From positions 1,454,727-1,518,726 of the forward strand of contig NZ_FSRB01000002.1 in assembly GCF_900129635.1 (NCBI RefSeq): a stretch of 64,000 bases of DNA, in the 5' to 3' direction. The notes below the pieces were generated by a model. It made no database searches and had not been told where the DNA came from. It saw only the letters and a list, made by a program, of their open reading frames with translations. Both the position numbers and the translations under genes were made by a program. Below are positions 17,187 through 25,344 of this stretch, in pieces. Numbering within the stretch: position 1 is the first letter of the stretch; each line of letters begins with the position of its first letter. Origin of the DNA: Singulisphaera sp. GP187 (GTDB lineage: Bacteria > Planctomycetota > Planctomycetia > Isosphaerales > Isosphaeraceae).

Positions 17187-18221
17187 TCAGGACGGGCGAG
17201 TCTCCGCGACGTCGGTGGAGCGTTGCGTGTTCAGGACGGCGTCGCGGGCCAAGGCCAGAGCGCCCTGGACCACAACGTCTTCACCCAACGCGGCGGGAAC
17301 CACGTCGAAGGTGCCTCGGAACGGCGGGAAGACGTTCAGGTTGAGCTGGTTGCGGATCGGCTCGAACCAGAACTCCTCGCCGATCAGCGACACGCCGCCA
17401 CCGAGGATGATCCGATGGGGAGCGAGCAGGGTCACGGCCTGATTCAATGCATGGGCCATAGCGAGGACGGCCTTGCCCAGTATGAACGAGGCTTCCTGGT
17501 CACCGGCCTTCGCGGCATCGGCCACCATCGTGGTGTCGATCCGGGCGGGGACGCCGCCGGCGAGCTCCAGGACCTTCCAGTGGGTCAGGCCGTCGGCGAG
17601 CTGCCGCTCGGCGTAATTCCGGGCCGCCCCGGCGATCGCCCAGCCCGAAGCAACGTCCTCGAGTTTGATGACGTCGAAGTCGGACGTCGTCCGGTCGATG
17701 ACCCAGAGATGGCCGATCTCGAGCGCACCCGCCCCGGACCCTCGGTAGATCTGGCCGTCGAGGAGCAGGCCGCCGCCAATCCCGCTGCCGATCGTGACAT
17801 AGAGCAAGGGGGAGAATCCGACCCCCGCGCCAAACCGCGCCTCGGCCAGCCCCGCGGTGTCCGCGTCGTTCTGAATCGAAACGAGCGGGATCTGCAAATT
17901 TGCCCGGACCCATTTGGCCAGGGGAAACTGATCCCAGCCCGTCACCTGATGGGACTTGGTTGTCACGCCCGTGTTGGCGTCGACCGGTCCGCCGAAGCCG
18001 ATCCCGACGGCCGCAACCTGGTCGCGCGTGGCTCCGATCCGACTCTGGAGGATCGGAACGAGTTCACCGATCTGCGCGAGGATTCCCCGCGCGCCTTGCG
18101 CCGGCTCGATCGTCCGTCGCTCGAGGGCGACGATCTCGCCATCGCCTCGACCGAGTCCCAGTTGAAGCTTGGTGCCACCGATTTCGATGCCGAGCAACAG
18201 AGGTTGGTTTGTCACCGTCAT
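17187..18221 (-). CDS. ROK-family sugar kinase-like protein
   Basis: A 344-residue protein of the ROK (repressor, ORF, kinase) superfamily, without an N-terminal DNA-binding domain, so a kinase rather than a repressor. The ATP-binding phosphate-1 motif is LLLGIEIGGTKLQLGLG. GFGGPVDANTG and QNDADTAGLAEARFG supply the sugar-binding Asn and catalytic Asp. A second glycine-rich motif reads YVTIGSGIGGGLLLDG, and EIGHLWV provides the Glu and His. The ROK zinc signature C-x-C-G-x2-G-C that should follow the EIGH motif is absent; VIDRTTSDFDVIKLED stands there instead. The start is the ATG at 18221, overlapping the stop of the SIS gene (ATGA), so expression is coupled to it. The substrate is a phosphorylatable sugar, identity unknown. 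Confidence 0.88.
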   Translation of the reverse strand: MTVTNQPLLLGIEIGGTKLQLGLGRGDGEIVALERRTIEPAQGARGILAQIGELVPILQSRIGATRDQVAAVGIGFGGPVDANTGVTTKSHQVTGWDQFPLAKWVRANLQIPLVSIQNDADTAGLAEARFGAGVGFSPLLYVTIGSGIGGGLLLDGQIYRGSGAGALEIGHLWVIDRTTSDFDVIKLEDVASGWAIAGAARNYAERQLADGLTHWKVLELAGGVPARIDTTMVADAAKAGDQEASFILGKAVLAMAHALNQAVTLLAPHRIILGGGVSLIGEEFWFEPIRNQLNLNVFPPFRGTFDVVPAALGEDVVVQGALALARDAVLNTQRSTDVAETRPS

Positions 18222-18826
18222 TTTGCACCCGTTGGCGCTACCGCCGTTGGCCCGGAAATCCGCCGATAGATATCGTCGATGATCCAATGAAAGACGACCT
18301 GATGCAACGACTCGACGATCCCCATGTCGTCGATCCCGACGTGGAGGTTGTGCTGCGCCAGGGCTTGGAGTTTGCCCCCGCCATAGCCAGTGATCCCGAC
18401 CGTCGTCATCTCATTGCGGTTGGCCCACTCGACCGCCTTGAGGATGTTCGGGCTATTGCCCGATCCCGAGATGGCCAGCAAAAGGTCGCCGGGCGAGGCG
18501 AGGTTCTTGAGCTGCTCGAGGAAGATGTTTTCGTAGCTGATGTCGTTAGCGACGGCCATGATCCAGGCGGTGTTGTCCGTCAGGCTAAGCACCTTGAGCC
18601 GCTTCTGATTCTCGAAGTCGCGCAGCGTGCACTTGGCCAGGTCTTCGCAGAGGTGGGAGGCATTGGAACCCGAGCCTCCGTTGCCGCAGATGAAGACGAA
18701 GCGTCCGGCATGGTAAGCCTGTTCGATCAGGTCGCTGAACTTTTCGACCTGAGTCATGTCGAGACGCTGGATCTCGCGGCAGACCCGTTCCATGTAGTCT
18801 TTCGCGCCTAGGGTCGCACCGAGCAT
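18218..18826 (-). CDS. SIS-domain phosphosugar isomerase, GmhA-like
   Basis: A 202-residue, single SIS-domain protein resembling sedoheptulose-7-phosphate isomerase (GmhA). It has an N-terminal helix, the phosphosugar-binding loop FICGNGGSGSNASHLCEDL at about 44-62, and the second SIS motif LLLAISGSGNSPNILKAVEWA at about 115-135. ESLHQVVFHWIIDDI near the C-terminus matches the GmhA region containing a catalytic His. GmhA makes heptose-7-phosphate, the first step of ADP-heptose synthesis for LPS core. The overlap with a ROK kinase fits an isomerase-kinase pair, although HldE or HddA would be the usual kinase. Diverged SIS proteins can act on other phosphosugars, so the exact substrate is inferred. 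Confidence 0.85.
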   Translation of the reverse strand: MLGATLGAKDYMERVCREIQRLDMTQVEKFSDLIEQAYHAGRFVFICGNGGSGSNASHLCEDLAKCTLRDFENQKRLKVLSLTDNTAWIMAVANDISYENIFLEQLKNLASPGDLLLAISGSGNSPNILKAVEWANRNEMTTVGITGYGGGKLQALAQHNLHVGIDDMGIVESLHQVVFHWIIDDIYRRISGPTAVAPTGAK

Positions 18827-19069
18827 CCGGACGTCTCCCGAGGAATTTCTCGTTTTCTAGAATGGAAGGGTGAGACGGATAAGGTCTCTTTGGAATAGAG
18901 CGACTGTACCAAGCGAACGAGGACTCGTGAAGATGAAGCGAGCGCGTCGGAACCGACGCAACCGTGCTAGTTTAGGCAATTAAGCATCGGGTTGGTGATT
19001 CGCTCGATCGGCGGGACGAGTCTGTTAGAATGCCGAACGGGAGCGGAGTCGGGTGATGAGGGTCCCGCG
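18827..19069. promoter_or_regulatory. Divergent intergenic region
   Basis: About 240 bases between the GmhA-like gene (minus) and the membrane protein gene (plus), expected to hold both promoters. No clear operator is visible. Confidence 0.35.
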
Positions 19070-21283
19070 ATGATGATGGGCCTGCTGGGTACGATCGTTC
19101 TCAACGCGACACTGGGACTGGGGGCCTACTGGACCGCCCGTCATGGGTTCCGCCAGCCGGCGGGTCTGACTCGGGCGTTGGCGGCGGTGACGCTCGCCTG
19201 GACCTGGGCGACGGTCGGTCTGGAGATCCTCGGGGCGTTAGGCGCACTGGGGCTGACGTCGTTATTGATCTGGTCGGCACTCGGGCTTGGGATTGGGCGC
19301 GTACTTCGGGCCTGGGATGATCAGCCCGAGTGGGTTGAGGCGGCCGATCCGCCCGGACAGGCCTGGTCCTGGGAGTCGGTCGTTGCGCTTGGGCTGACGA
19401 TCTGGGGGGGCCTGTTTCATGGGGTTCAGTCGCTGCTCTGGCCGGTCAAGGTCATCAGCGACGGACCGATCTACCACCTCTACTTTGCGGCTCGATGGTG
19501 GAAGGAAGGGAGTCTTCGGCTGATCGCGACTCCGTTCGGCGAGAACGCCGCGCCATATTTCCCGGCCGTCGGCGACCTCTGGTTCACCTGGCTGATGGTG
19601 GGCTGGGGGGGAGAGCGTCTGGCGAAAGTCGGGCAGGCGCCGTTCTGGGGGGTATCGGGGCTCGCGGCCTATGCCTTGGCCCGGCGGTTGGGGGCCGGAT
19701 CATCCGCCGCGCTGATCGCCACCACCTGGTTCCTCACGTCGACGCCGCTCCTGCTCTTCGCCTTTGAAGCGAATGTCGACATGATTTTCGTAGCCGGTTA
19801 CTTGCTGGCCGCCTCCTTCTTCGTGCGCTACCACCTGGGAGACGTGCGGGGATCCACACTGGCGCTCGGGACGCTGGCGGCGGGGGGGGCGCTGGGGTCG
19901 AAGACGATCGGGGTGGTGTTCGTCCCGGTCTTGCTGGGCTTGGCCGGTCTGGCCGTTTGGCGGCGGCCCGGCCCGTTCTTGGACCGAGCGATTCACCTGG
20001 TCCTGGTGTTGACCCTGCCCCTGGTGATGGCGGGGTTCTGGTACGGCCGCAACCTCTGGCTGACGGGCAATCCGCTCTATCCGCTCCACCTCGCGGTCGG
20101 AGGGAGGGTCTGGCTCTCGGGATGGTATGACCGTGTCGCGATGCGAACGAGTCCTTACTATCTCCCCGTTGAGGATTGGCGGTCACTCTGGGACGTGGTG
20201 ATGGGTGTGATCGACCCGCACTTCGCTCCTTTCTGGTTCGCGGCCCTCCTTGGCCTCTGGTCGCTGAGGACGCGAGGAACCGAGCGAGCGGTTGATCTCT
20301 GCGTCTGGATCTGTTCACTCCTCGCCATTCTCAATGTCGGGCTCTATTGGCTGTTGATCCCCTACCGAACGCAGCAGAGGTTTATGCTCCATGCGGTGGG
20401 ACTGGCGGTGGTCCCGCTCGCTCGGCTCCTCGATCGCAGTCGCTGGCTTCGGATGACGGCGCTCGGGCTTCTGGTCATCCATTTGCTGATGTCGCAGAAC
20501 TGGCCGTTCGCCTCGGGTTCGGCCCCCTGGGACCTGAGCCGTTGGATCCCCGATGTGACGAGCGGGATCTTCTTCATGCCGCAAATGGCGCTGATGCGTC
20601 AGGGCCGGAGCGAGTCGAGCCGCCTGATCGGTCTGGCCGCAATCGCGTTACTCGGGGTTGGCTCGCTCGGGGTCGCATGGGCCTGGAGCCGGGTTGGCGG
20701 GTCCCCCGCGCGTTGGCTTCGCGCGGTGTTCGCCAGCCTCGGGCTCTTCGGGATCGCGTGCGGCGTATTCTTTCCCTACGATCTCGATCCGCGCCGGCGG
20801 TTTCATCCGGTCTTCCCCGACTACTATCTCGGTTGGCTCGACCTCGAGACGCGCGTGGGGGCCTCGGGGGCGAAGATCGCCTACGCGGGAACCAACATCC
20901 CCTTTTACCTGATGGGGGCGGGACTGCGCAACGAGGTCCGCTACGTGAATGTCGATGGCCGGCGCTCGTGGCTGCTCCACGACTACCATCGTGAAGCTCG
21001 AGCGAACGGGAAACCGACCTGGCCCGACTCGAGGCCGGGGTGGGACCGCCTCCATCCCGACTACGCAGGGTGGCTGGCCGCGCTTCACGACGAACAGATT
21101 CAAATTCTCGTCGTCGCCAAGGCCAATCCCGACGAGGGACGGCACAACATCGCCGACGCCGAACAGTTTCCGATTGAACGCACCTGGGCCGACACCCATC
21201 CCGAATCTTTCTTCCCCCTCTACGGCGTGGTCGAGGGAGATCCACGAATGCGGATCTATCGAGTCAGGGCGGCAAGACAGTAA
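19070..21283 (+). CDS. Polytopic membrane protein, possible GT-C type glycosyltransferase
   Basis: A 737-residue protein with about a dozen hydrophobic helices and a soluble C-terminal domain of roughly 170 residues. It resembles multi-span GT-C glycosyltransferases in layout: an early hydrophilic loop after the third helix (GPIYHLYFAARWWKEGSL), a series of helices with LALGTLAAGGALGSKTIG, and a C-terminal domain with FPDYYLGWLDLETRVG. I do not see the classical PMT DE motif, so the enzymatic role is not proven. Three consecutive ATGs occur at 19070-19078; the earliest is used, and the frame upstream of it looks non-coding. It is divergent from the GmhA/ROK pair, so a shared role in envelope sugars is possible. 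Confidence 0.7.
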   Translation: MMMGLLGTIVLNATLGLGAYWTARHGFRQPAGLTRALAAVTLAWTWATVGLEILGALGALGLTSLLIWSALGLGIGRVLRAWDDQPEWVEAADPPGQAWSWESVVALGLTIWGGLFHGVQSLLWPVKVISDGPIYHLYFAARWWKEGSLRLIATPFGENAAPYFPAVGDLWFTWLMVGWGGERLAKVGQAPFWGVSGLAAYALARRLGAGSSAALIATTWFLTSTPLLLFAFEANVDMIFVAGYLLAASFFVRYHLGDVRGSTLALGTLAAGGALGSKTIGVVFVPVLLGLAGLAVWRRPGPFLDRAIHLVLVLTLPLVMAGFWYGRNLWLTGNPLYPLHLAVGGRVWLSGWYDRVAMRTSPYYLPVEDWRSLWDVVMGVIDPHFAPFWFAALLGLWSLRTRGTERAVDLCVWICSLLAILNVGLYWLLIPYRTQQRFMLHAVGLAVVPLARLLDRSRWLRMTALGLLVIHLLMSQNWPFASGSAPWDLSRWIPDVTSGIFFMPQMALMRQGRSESSRLIGLAAIALLGVGSLGVAWAWSRVGGSPARWLRAVFASLGLFGIACGVFFPYDLDPRRRFHPVFPDYYLGWLDLETRVGASGAKIAYAGTNIPFYLMGAGLRNEVRYVNVDGRRSWLLHDYHREARANGKPTWPDSRPGWDRLHPDYAGWLAALHDEQIQILVVAKANPDEGRHNIADAEQFPIERTWADTHPESFFPLYGVVEGDPRMRIYRVRAARQ

Positions 21284-21294
21284 AAAGGACAGCC

Positions 21295-21516
21295 ATGGAG
21301 GAAGTCATCGAAACTCAGGCAGGCAAGGTTGGGGGGCTCCTCGAAGCTCGATGGGCCGAGACCCGGGGCACGTCAGCGCGGGGAAGGCTCTGTCGATGCG
21401 ATCTGCTGATATGGTTTTTTGTTTATTTTTTTGTCGGCGATCTGCCGTATTCGCTTGCCTGGCCAAGGCCTTCGTTGTCCGCGGCGCTGGAAATTGCCCG
21501 TAAGTCAGTATCGTGA
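21295..21516 (+). CDS. Possible small membrane protein (uncertain)
   Basis: A 73-codon frame starting 11 bp after the preceding gene, with AAGGA placed well before its ATG. It contains one hydrophobic stretch (LLIWFFVYFFVGDLPYSLAW). No family is recognised, and the T-rich segment that encodes the helix could instead be a weak terminator. Its end abuts the higBA operator. Confidence 0.28.
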   Translation: MEEVIETQAGKVGGLLEARWAETRGTSARGRLCRCDLLIWFFVYFFVGDLPYSLAWPRPSLSAALEIARKSVS

Positions 21517-21550
21517 ATTGCGAAATTGATTTTATCGCAAATTGCGATTA
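21516..21550 (+). promoter_or_regulatory. Palindromic operator upstream of higBA
   Basis: ATCGCAA at 21534-21540 and TTGCGAT at 21542-21548 form a perfect 7-bp palindrome around one A. A further TTGCGA half-site at 21518-21523 pairs with TCGCAA at 21535-21540. The cluster lies 40-70 bp before the toxin start. HigA-type antitoxins bind palindromes like this to repress their own operon, so it is the likely autoregulatory site. The region is clearly more AT-rich than its surroundings. Confidence 0.7.
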
Positions 21551-21589
21551 TTCTTGGCGTGAGTGAATTCGTTGGTCGATAGGTGCGGC

Positions 21590-21988
21590 GTGCGAATTAT
21601 CTCCAAGAAGCGGCTGCAGCAGTTCTGGGAGTCCCGAAAAGTCGATTCTGAGATCGCCGAGAGGGACTTCTCGGCTTGGTACAAATTGGCGATCAACACC
21701 GACTGGGCCAATTTTGGGGCACTCAAGCAAACATTTGGAACGGCTGACCAAGTGGGAAACTGCGTCGTCTTTGATGTGGGCAACAATCGATTCAGGCTCA
21801 TAGGCCGGGTGAATTACGTCCAGGGCATCGTTTACGTTCTGAAAGCGATGGACCACAGGGAGTATGACAAAAAGGTCTGGATCGCTAACTGTGGATGCAA
21901 CAGCCCGCCACCAAAGCCGCCGAGCAAGCTGAAGAAGGAACGTCCGAAGGATACGCCCCCTGCTCGAGGGCAGAAGAAAGGGAAGTAG
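21590..21988 (+). CDS. higB: Type II toxin HigB (RelE-like mRNA interferase)
   Basis: A 132-residue toxin of the HigB family, expected to cut mRNA at the ribosome when free of its antitoxin. The first 100 residues fit the family: RIISKKRLQQFWESRK, then DFSAWYKLAINTDWANFGALKQ, DVGNNRFRLIGRVNY and VYVLKAMDHREYDKKVW. A basic, proline-rich tail of about 30 residues (CNSPPPKPPSKLKKERPKD and on) extends beyond the usual end. The GTG at 21590 is preferred: the protein then starts VRIISKK, as is typical of HigB, and AGG lies six bases upstream. An earlier GTG at 21563 is possible. The antitoxin follows two bases after the stop, in the toxin-first order usual for higBA. Confidence 0.9.
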   Translation: MRIISKKRLQQFWESRKVDSEIAERDFSAWYKLAINTDWANFGALKQTFGTADQVGNCVVFDVGNNRFRLIGRVNYVQGIVYVLKAMDHREYDKKVWIANCGCNSPPPKPPSKLKKERPKDTPPARGQKKGK

Positions 21989-21990
21989 CC

Positions 21991-22407
21991 ATGGTTGTTA
22001 CAACTTTAGACCGGGCCCTCCCGGGTACTTATTTCGCGCTTGTGAAGCGGTTCCCGCTCACCCACATTCGGAGCGATGAACATCTGGCGGCGGCGGCGGC
22101 GATGATCGACCAACTGCTTCAAGAGGAGCTCGAGGAGGGGGCTCAGGAGTATTTGGCGGCCCTCACGGATCTCGTCGAGATCTACGAAGATCATCACGTG
22201 CTGATCCCGGACGCCTCCGAGGCCGACGTCTTGCGCGAACTGATGCGAACGAACTGCTACAGCCAACAGGCCCTGGCGAAGAAGGTCGGGATTGCCCAGT
22301 CCACGATTTCCGACGTTTTGCAGGGTAACCGGGCGTTAACCAAAAAACAGGTCATCAAGCTCGCTTCGCTTTTCAACGTCTCGCCCGCCGTCTTCCTGCC
22401 GGCTTGA
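21991..22407 (+). CDS. higA: Antitoxin HigA, HTH protein of the XRE type
   Basis: A 138-residue antitoxin. The N-terminal half is mostly helical and acidic (MIDQLLQEELEEGAQEYLAA) and should bind and neutralise HigB. The C-terminal half is an XRE helix-turn-helix: CYSQQALAKKVGIAQSTISD, then LQGNRALTKKQVIKLASLF, at about residues 88-130. ATG 21991 follows the toxin stop by two bases and is preceded by GAAAGGGAAG, so translation is coupled. It probably represses the operon through the palindromes near 21534-21548. Confidence 0.92.
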   Translation: MVVTTLDRALPGTYFALVKRFPLTHIRSDEHLAAAAAMIDQLLQEELEEGAQEYLAALTDLVEIYEDHHVLIPDASEADVLRELMRTNCYSQQALAKKVGIAQSTISDVLQGNRALTKKQVIKLASLFNVSPAVFLPA

Positions 22408-22822
22408 GCGCAACGGCGAGTCGCCAGGCACTTCAGCGGGGAGATCCGGGCGATTCTTGGGGGGCCTGGCCGCGGACGGTGGTGCCACGGTGTGGCGGAG
22501 GGTGGTCCCCGGCTCTGGGTCTGCCGAGTCAGGCCGACCTCCTCTCAAGGTGGATTGGGCCTTTGACCCGAATTTTTACGAATTCCCCAAAATCGGCGAC
22601 GGATTCGTCGTTGGCTTCGCACTATTAACTGCAGACGATCGACAGCACTTTCGTCCCGAAGCCGCCGTTGCGGGCGGCTTGACGGTCGAGCGTCAGTGCT
22701 ACCGTCATTGATTCCATCGAGATGCGACGTGCCACGGGTTCTGCTTGGGAACTCTCCCGGAGCCGGGGGGCGGCGAGCTCGAGGATCAGTGACTGAAGAG
22801 GCCGCGGGGGGAGAAGCAAGCG
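22408..22822. other. Intergenic stretch after higBA
   Basis: 415 bases with no supported gene. It contains a small hairpin, AAGCCGCC (22659-22666) with GGCGGCTT (22673-22680). A strong ribosome-binding site (GGGGGGAG) is present just before the ATG at 22823. Confidence 0.4.
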
Positions 22823-24790
22823 ATGAGACTGACCCTGAGAACCTTGCTCGCCTGGCTCGATGACACGCTCTCGCCAGCCGAGGTCCGTGAGATCGGCAAG
22901 CAGGTGGCGGAGAGTCCGTTTGCGAAGGAGTTGGTCGAGCGCGTGCACCGCGTGACCCGCCAGCGCAGGCTGACGGTTCCGAGCCGGAGCGGGCCGGACT
23001 CAACCGATCCCAACCTGGTTGCGAGCTACTTGGACAACGAGCTTCCCCCCGAAGAAGTCGCCGAGTTCGAGAAACGGTGCCTGACCTCCGACGTGCATTT
23101 GGCGGAGGTGGCCAGCGTTCATCAGATTCTCAGCCTGATCGGTCAGAAGGCGAAGGTGCCGACCGAGGCGCGGCATCGGATGTATCACCTGATCAAGGGA
23201 CGCGAGTCGGTCGCTCCCAAGGCGCCTCGGGCTTCGCTGGCTTCCGAGCCGGAACCGGTCTCGGAGCCGATCCAGCCCTGGATTACCCCCGAGCCTCCTC
23301 GCCAGCAGTGGTACGGCCGCGTCTTGCCGGCCGCCGCGGTCATGCTGTTGATCGTGCTCTTATGCTGGTCGGCCTGGATGAGCCTGCCCCCGCCCGAGGT
23401 GTCGCCGAGCCCCGATGCCGGGCCGATTGCGCAGGGACCTGGCGTTGACGACGGGAAGCTCGCGCTCAACAAGCCCAAGAACGAAGCTCCCGTCCCGCCG
23501 ACGGACCTCAAGAAGGGGGCGGAGGACCTGGGTAAGGAGGCGACCAAGTCGTCCCTCACCGAGCCGGGGAAAGTCGCGACCAAGGACGTCGAGGGCGCAG
23601 CCGCGGAACCGACCGAGGATGCGATGGTGAAGCCTGAACTTCCCACGGGCACCTTGGGGAAGGCTGAGAAGCCCACGGGGATTTTGCTTCGTTATGACCC
23701 GGACCGGCGCGAGTGGGACCAGTTGACGGCCGAAACTCCGCTCAAAGATAAGAACCGCTTGCTCAACCTCGCCCAACTCCGCTCGGTCCTGGAGCTTGGA
23801 GCGACGAAGGTCGACCTCGTGGGTGAGACCGACCTGACCGTCTTGCCCGCCGCGGCGAAGCAGGCGGGCCGGCTCGAGCTCGCTCAGGGCCGGGTCGTGC
23901 TCCTCGGGGCAATGCCCGCGGCCCCGTTCGCGATCCAGCTGGGCAAGAAGACCATCGAAATCACCCCGCCGCCCGGCGCCTTGGTCGGCGTGGAGCGTGT
24001 GAACCATCGCGGCTCAGGTGCGTTGGTCGCTTCGGACCCCACCTTGCAGATCTACGCCAACGAGGGAGAAGTCGCGCTTCAGTCCGATGACGCCAAGGAG
24101 ACGCTCTCCGGCCCTGGTTCGATCACGTTCGACTCGGAAGGCACCTGGACCGGCGTCGACAAGACGCCTCCTCCCGGGTGGGTGACCGAATCCAAGGCCT
24201 CCCCCTACGACCTTCAGGTCGGCGAGCAGCTCCAACGTTATTTCCGGCCCGGTCGTAGCGTTCTCGCCAATCTCGTGGAAGCGCTCGAGGACGACCAGAA
24301 GGACGTGCGGCGGCTGGCCATCTCGGCCACGAGGTCGGCGGGTGGGATCGCCTTGATCGTGCCGCTGCTCCACCAGGAAGAGAATCCCGTGTCGCGTCGC
24401 GCCGCGATTCAGGTCCTCCGCTCTCACCTGGGAGAGGGATCCGACGCGAGTCGCGAGCTTCACTCCCAACTGGAAAGCACCTTTGGCGCCGAGGTTGCCG
24501 AGCGGGTTGAGAAGCTGCTCGTGGGCTTCACGCCCAAGGAAGCCGGTGACGAGGCCACCTACAAGAAGCTGGTCGATGATCTTTCCTCGCCCGAAGTCGC
24601 CGTGCGTGAGCTGGCCCTGGAAACGCTTCAATCGCTCACCGGCCGCGACGAACTTGGCTACGATCCCGACCACCCCACGGGCAAAGGGCTGACCGCCTGG
24701 AAGAACTTGTCCAACGCCCACGAGCTTCGAGCGGTCGGGACGCCGCAACCTGCGAATGAGAAGAGTGTGACGCCTAAAGTGGAGAAGTGA
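22823..24790 (+). CDS. Anti-sigma-factor-like single-span membrane protein with FecR-like and HEAT-like parts
   Basis: A 655-residue protein. The cytoplasmic N-terminus has LTLRTLLAWLDDTLSPAEVR and LVASYLDNELPPEEVAEFEK, two short helical segments like those of zinc-finger-type anti-sigma proteins, but without a clear zinc-binding His/Cys set. A proline-rich linker and one transmembrane helix (AAAVMLLIVLLCWSAWMSL, about 172-190) follow. Outside the membrane come a low-complexity region rich in Lys, Glu and Pro, a beta-rich part reminiscent of FecR (GRLELAQGRVVLLGAM, AFAIQLGKKTIEITPPPGA) and helical repeats (RRLAISATRSAGGIALIVPLL). No sigma gene is adjacent. Role inferred: transmembrane regulator or sensor. 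Confidence 0.7.
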   Translation: MRLTLRTLLAWLDDTLSPAEVREIGKQVAESPFAKELVERVHRVTRQRRLTVPSRSGPDSTDPNLVASYLDNELPPEEVAEFEKRCLTSDVHLAEVASVHQILSLIGQKAKVPTEARHRMYHLIKGRESVAPKAPRASLASEPEPVSEPIQPWITPEPPRQQWYGRVLPAAAVMLLIVLLCWSAWMSLPPPEVSPSPDAGPIAQGPGVDDGKLALNKPKNEAPVPPTDLKKGAEDLGKEATKSSLTEPGKVATKDVEGAAAEPTEDAMVKPELPTGTLGKAEKPTGILLRYDPDRREWDQLTAETPLKDKNRLLNLAQLRSVLELGATKVDLVGETDLTVLPAAAKQAGRLELAQGRVVLLGAMPAAPFAIQLGKKTIEITPPPGALVGVERVNHRGSGALVASDPTLQIYANEGEVALQSDDAKETLSGPGSITFDSEGTWTGVDKTPPPGWVTESKASPYDLQVGEQLQRYFRPGRSVLANLVEALEDDQKDVRRLAISATRSAGGIALIVPLLHQEENPVSRRAAIQVLRSHLGEGSDASRELHSQLESTFGAEVAERVEKLLVGFTPKEAGDEATYKKLVDDLSSPEVAVRELALETLQSLTGRDELGYDPDHPTGKGLTAWKNLSNAHELRAVGTPQPANEKSVTPKVEK

Positions 24791-24819
24791 GCACGGGGCC
24801 TGATGCCCGCATTTTTTTT
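24791..24819 (+). terminator. Likely terminator
   Basis: A short GC stem (GGGC/GCCC around 24796-24808) is followed by eight T at 24812-24819, right after the stop at 24790. The stem is short, so this is tentative. A stronger 8-bp hairpin (24825-24832 with 24840-24847) lies just downstream without a T run. Confidence 0.5.
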
Positions 24820-24920
24820 CTTCCGGCCAGGCGTTCGGAGCCTGGCCCTTCGAGTTTTGAACACTCCGTGGCCGATTCCCCTGGCTGAGGCCAAGGGATC
24901 GGCCCTCGCCTTTTTCCCGA

Positions 24921-25181
24921 TCAGGCCCGAGCCATCGCCGTCAATCGCGGGAAGTGCGGTCCGCCACCACTTTGCGGAACACCCGTCGGCTCCTGCTCGC
25001 GCGCTCGTCGCGATGCGACCGCGTAGGCTTCGGTCAGCGTCGGTCCACTGACGTCATAAGCGACGCCCGGCCGCTGCAGGTGAACCGTATAGGTGGGGCC
25101 GTAGGCGTCGTTGCGAGTCGAGTGCCAGACATGCCACCCGGCCACGCGTAAGCGGCAGGAGACTAATTCCCAGACGAACAT
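24921..25181 (-). CDS. Small conserved-looking hypothetical protein
   Basis: An 86-residue protein beginning MFVWELVSCRLRVAGWHVWH and continuing with YGPTYTVHLQRPGVAYDVSG and LTEAYAVASRRAREQ. The regular pattern of aromatic and Gly residues looks like a compact alpha/beta fold. No function is known to me. ATG 25181 has GGAG about nine bases upstream; an ATG at 25223 would add 14 residues. It converges on the anti-sigma-like gene and is divergent from the IMPase gene. Confidence 0.65.
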   Translation of the reverse strand: MFVWELVSCRLRVAGWHVWHSTRNDAYGPTYTVHLQRPGVAYDVSGPTLTEAYAVASRRAREQEPTGVPQSGGGPHFPRLTAMARA

Positions 25182-25344
25182 CGTTGAAGACTCCGGTTGC
25201 CGTCGACGACAGACGGATTCCATCTCGATCCGTCTTATCGCTGGATCAAAAGGCGGTCTCACTAAGATTCAATATGGCCAATGATCGAGGGGTTTCCAAA
25301 CCAAATTGTGTATTTTGCCTATTTTCCAAAAGGGGAGCTGACGG

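Noticed and set aside
22457..22711. 84-codon frame after higA as a possible third toxin-antitoxin gene
   Set aside because: No family, no ribosome site and no spacing typical of a coupled gene.
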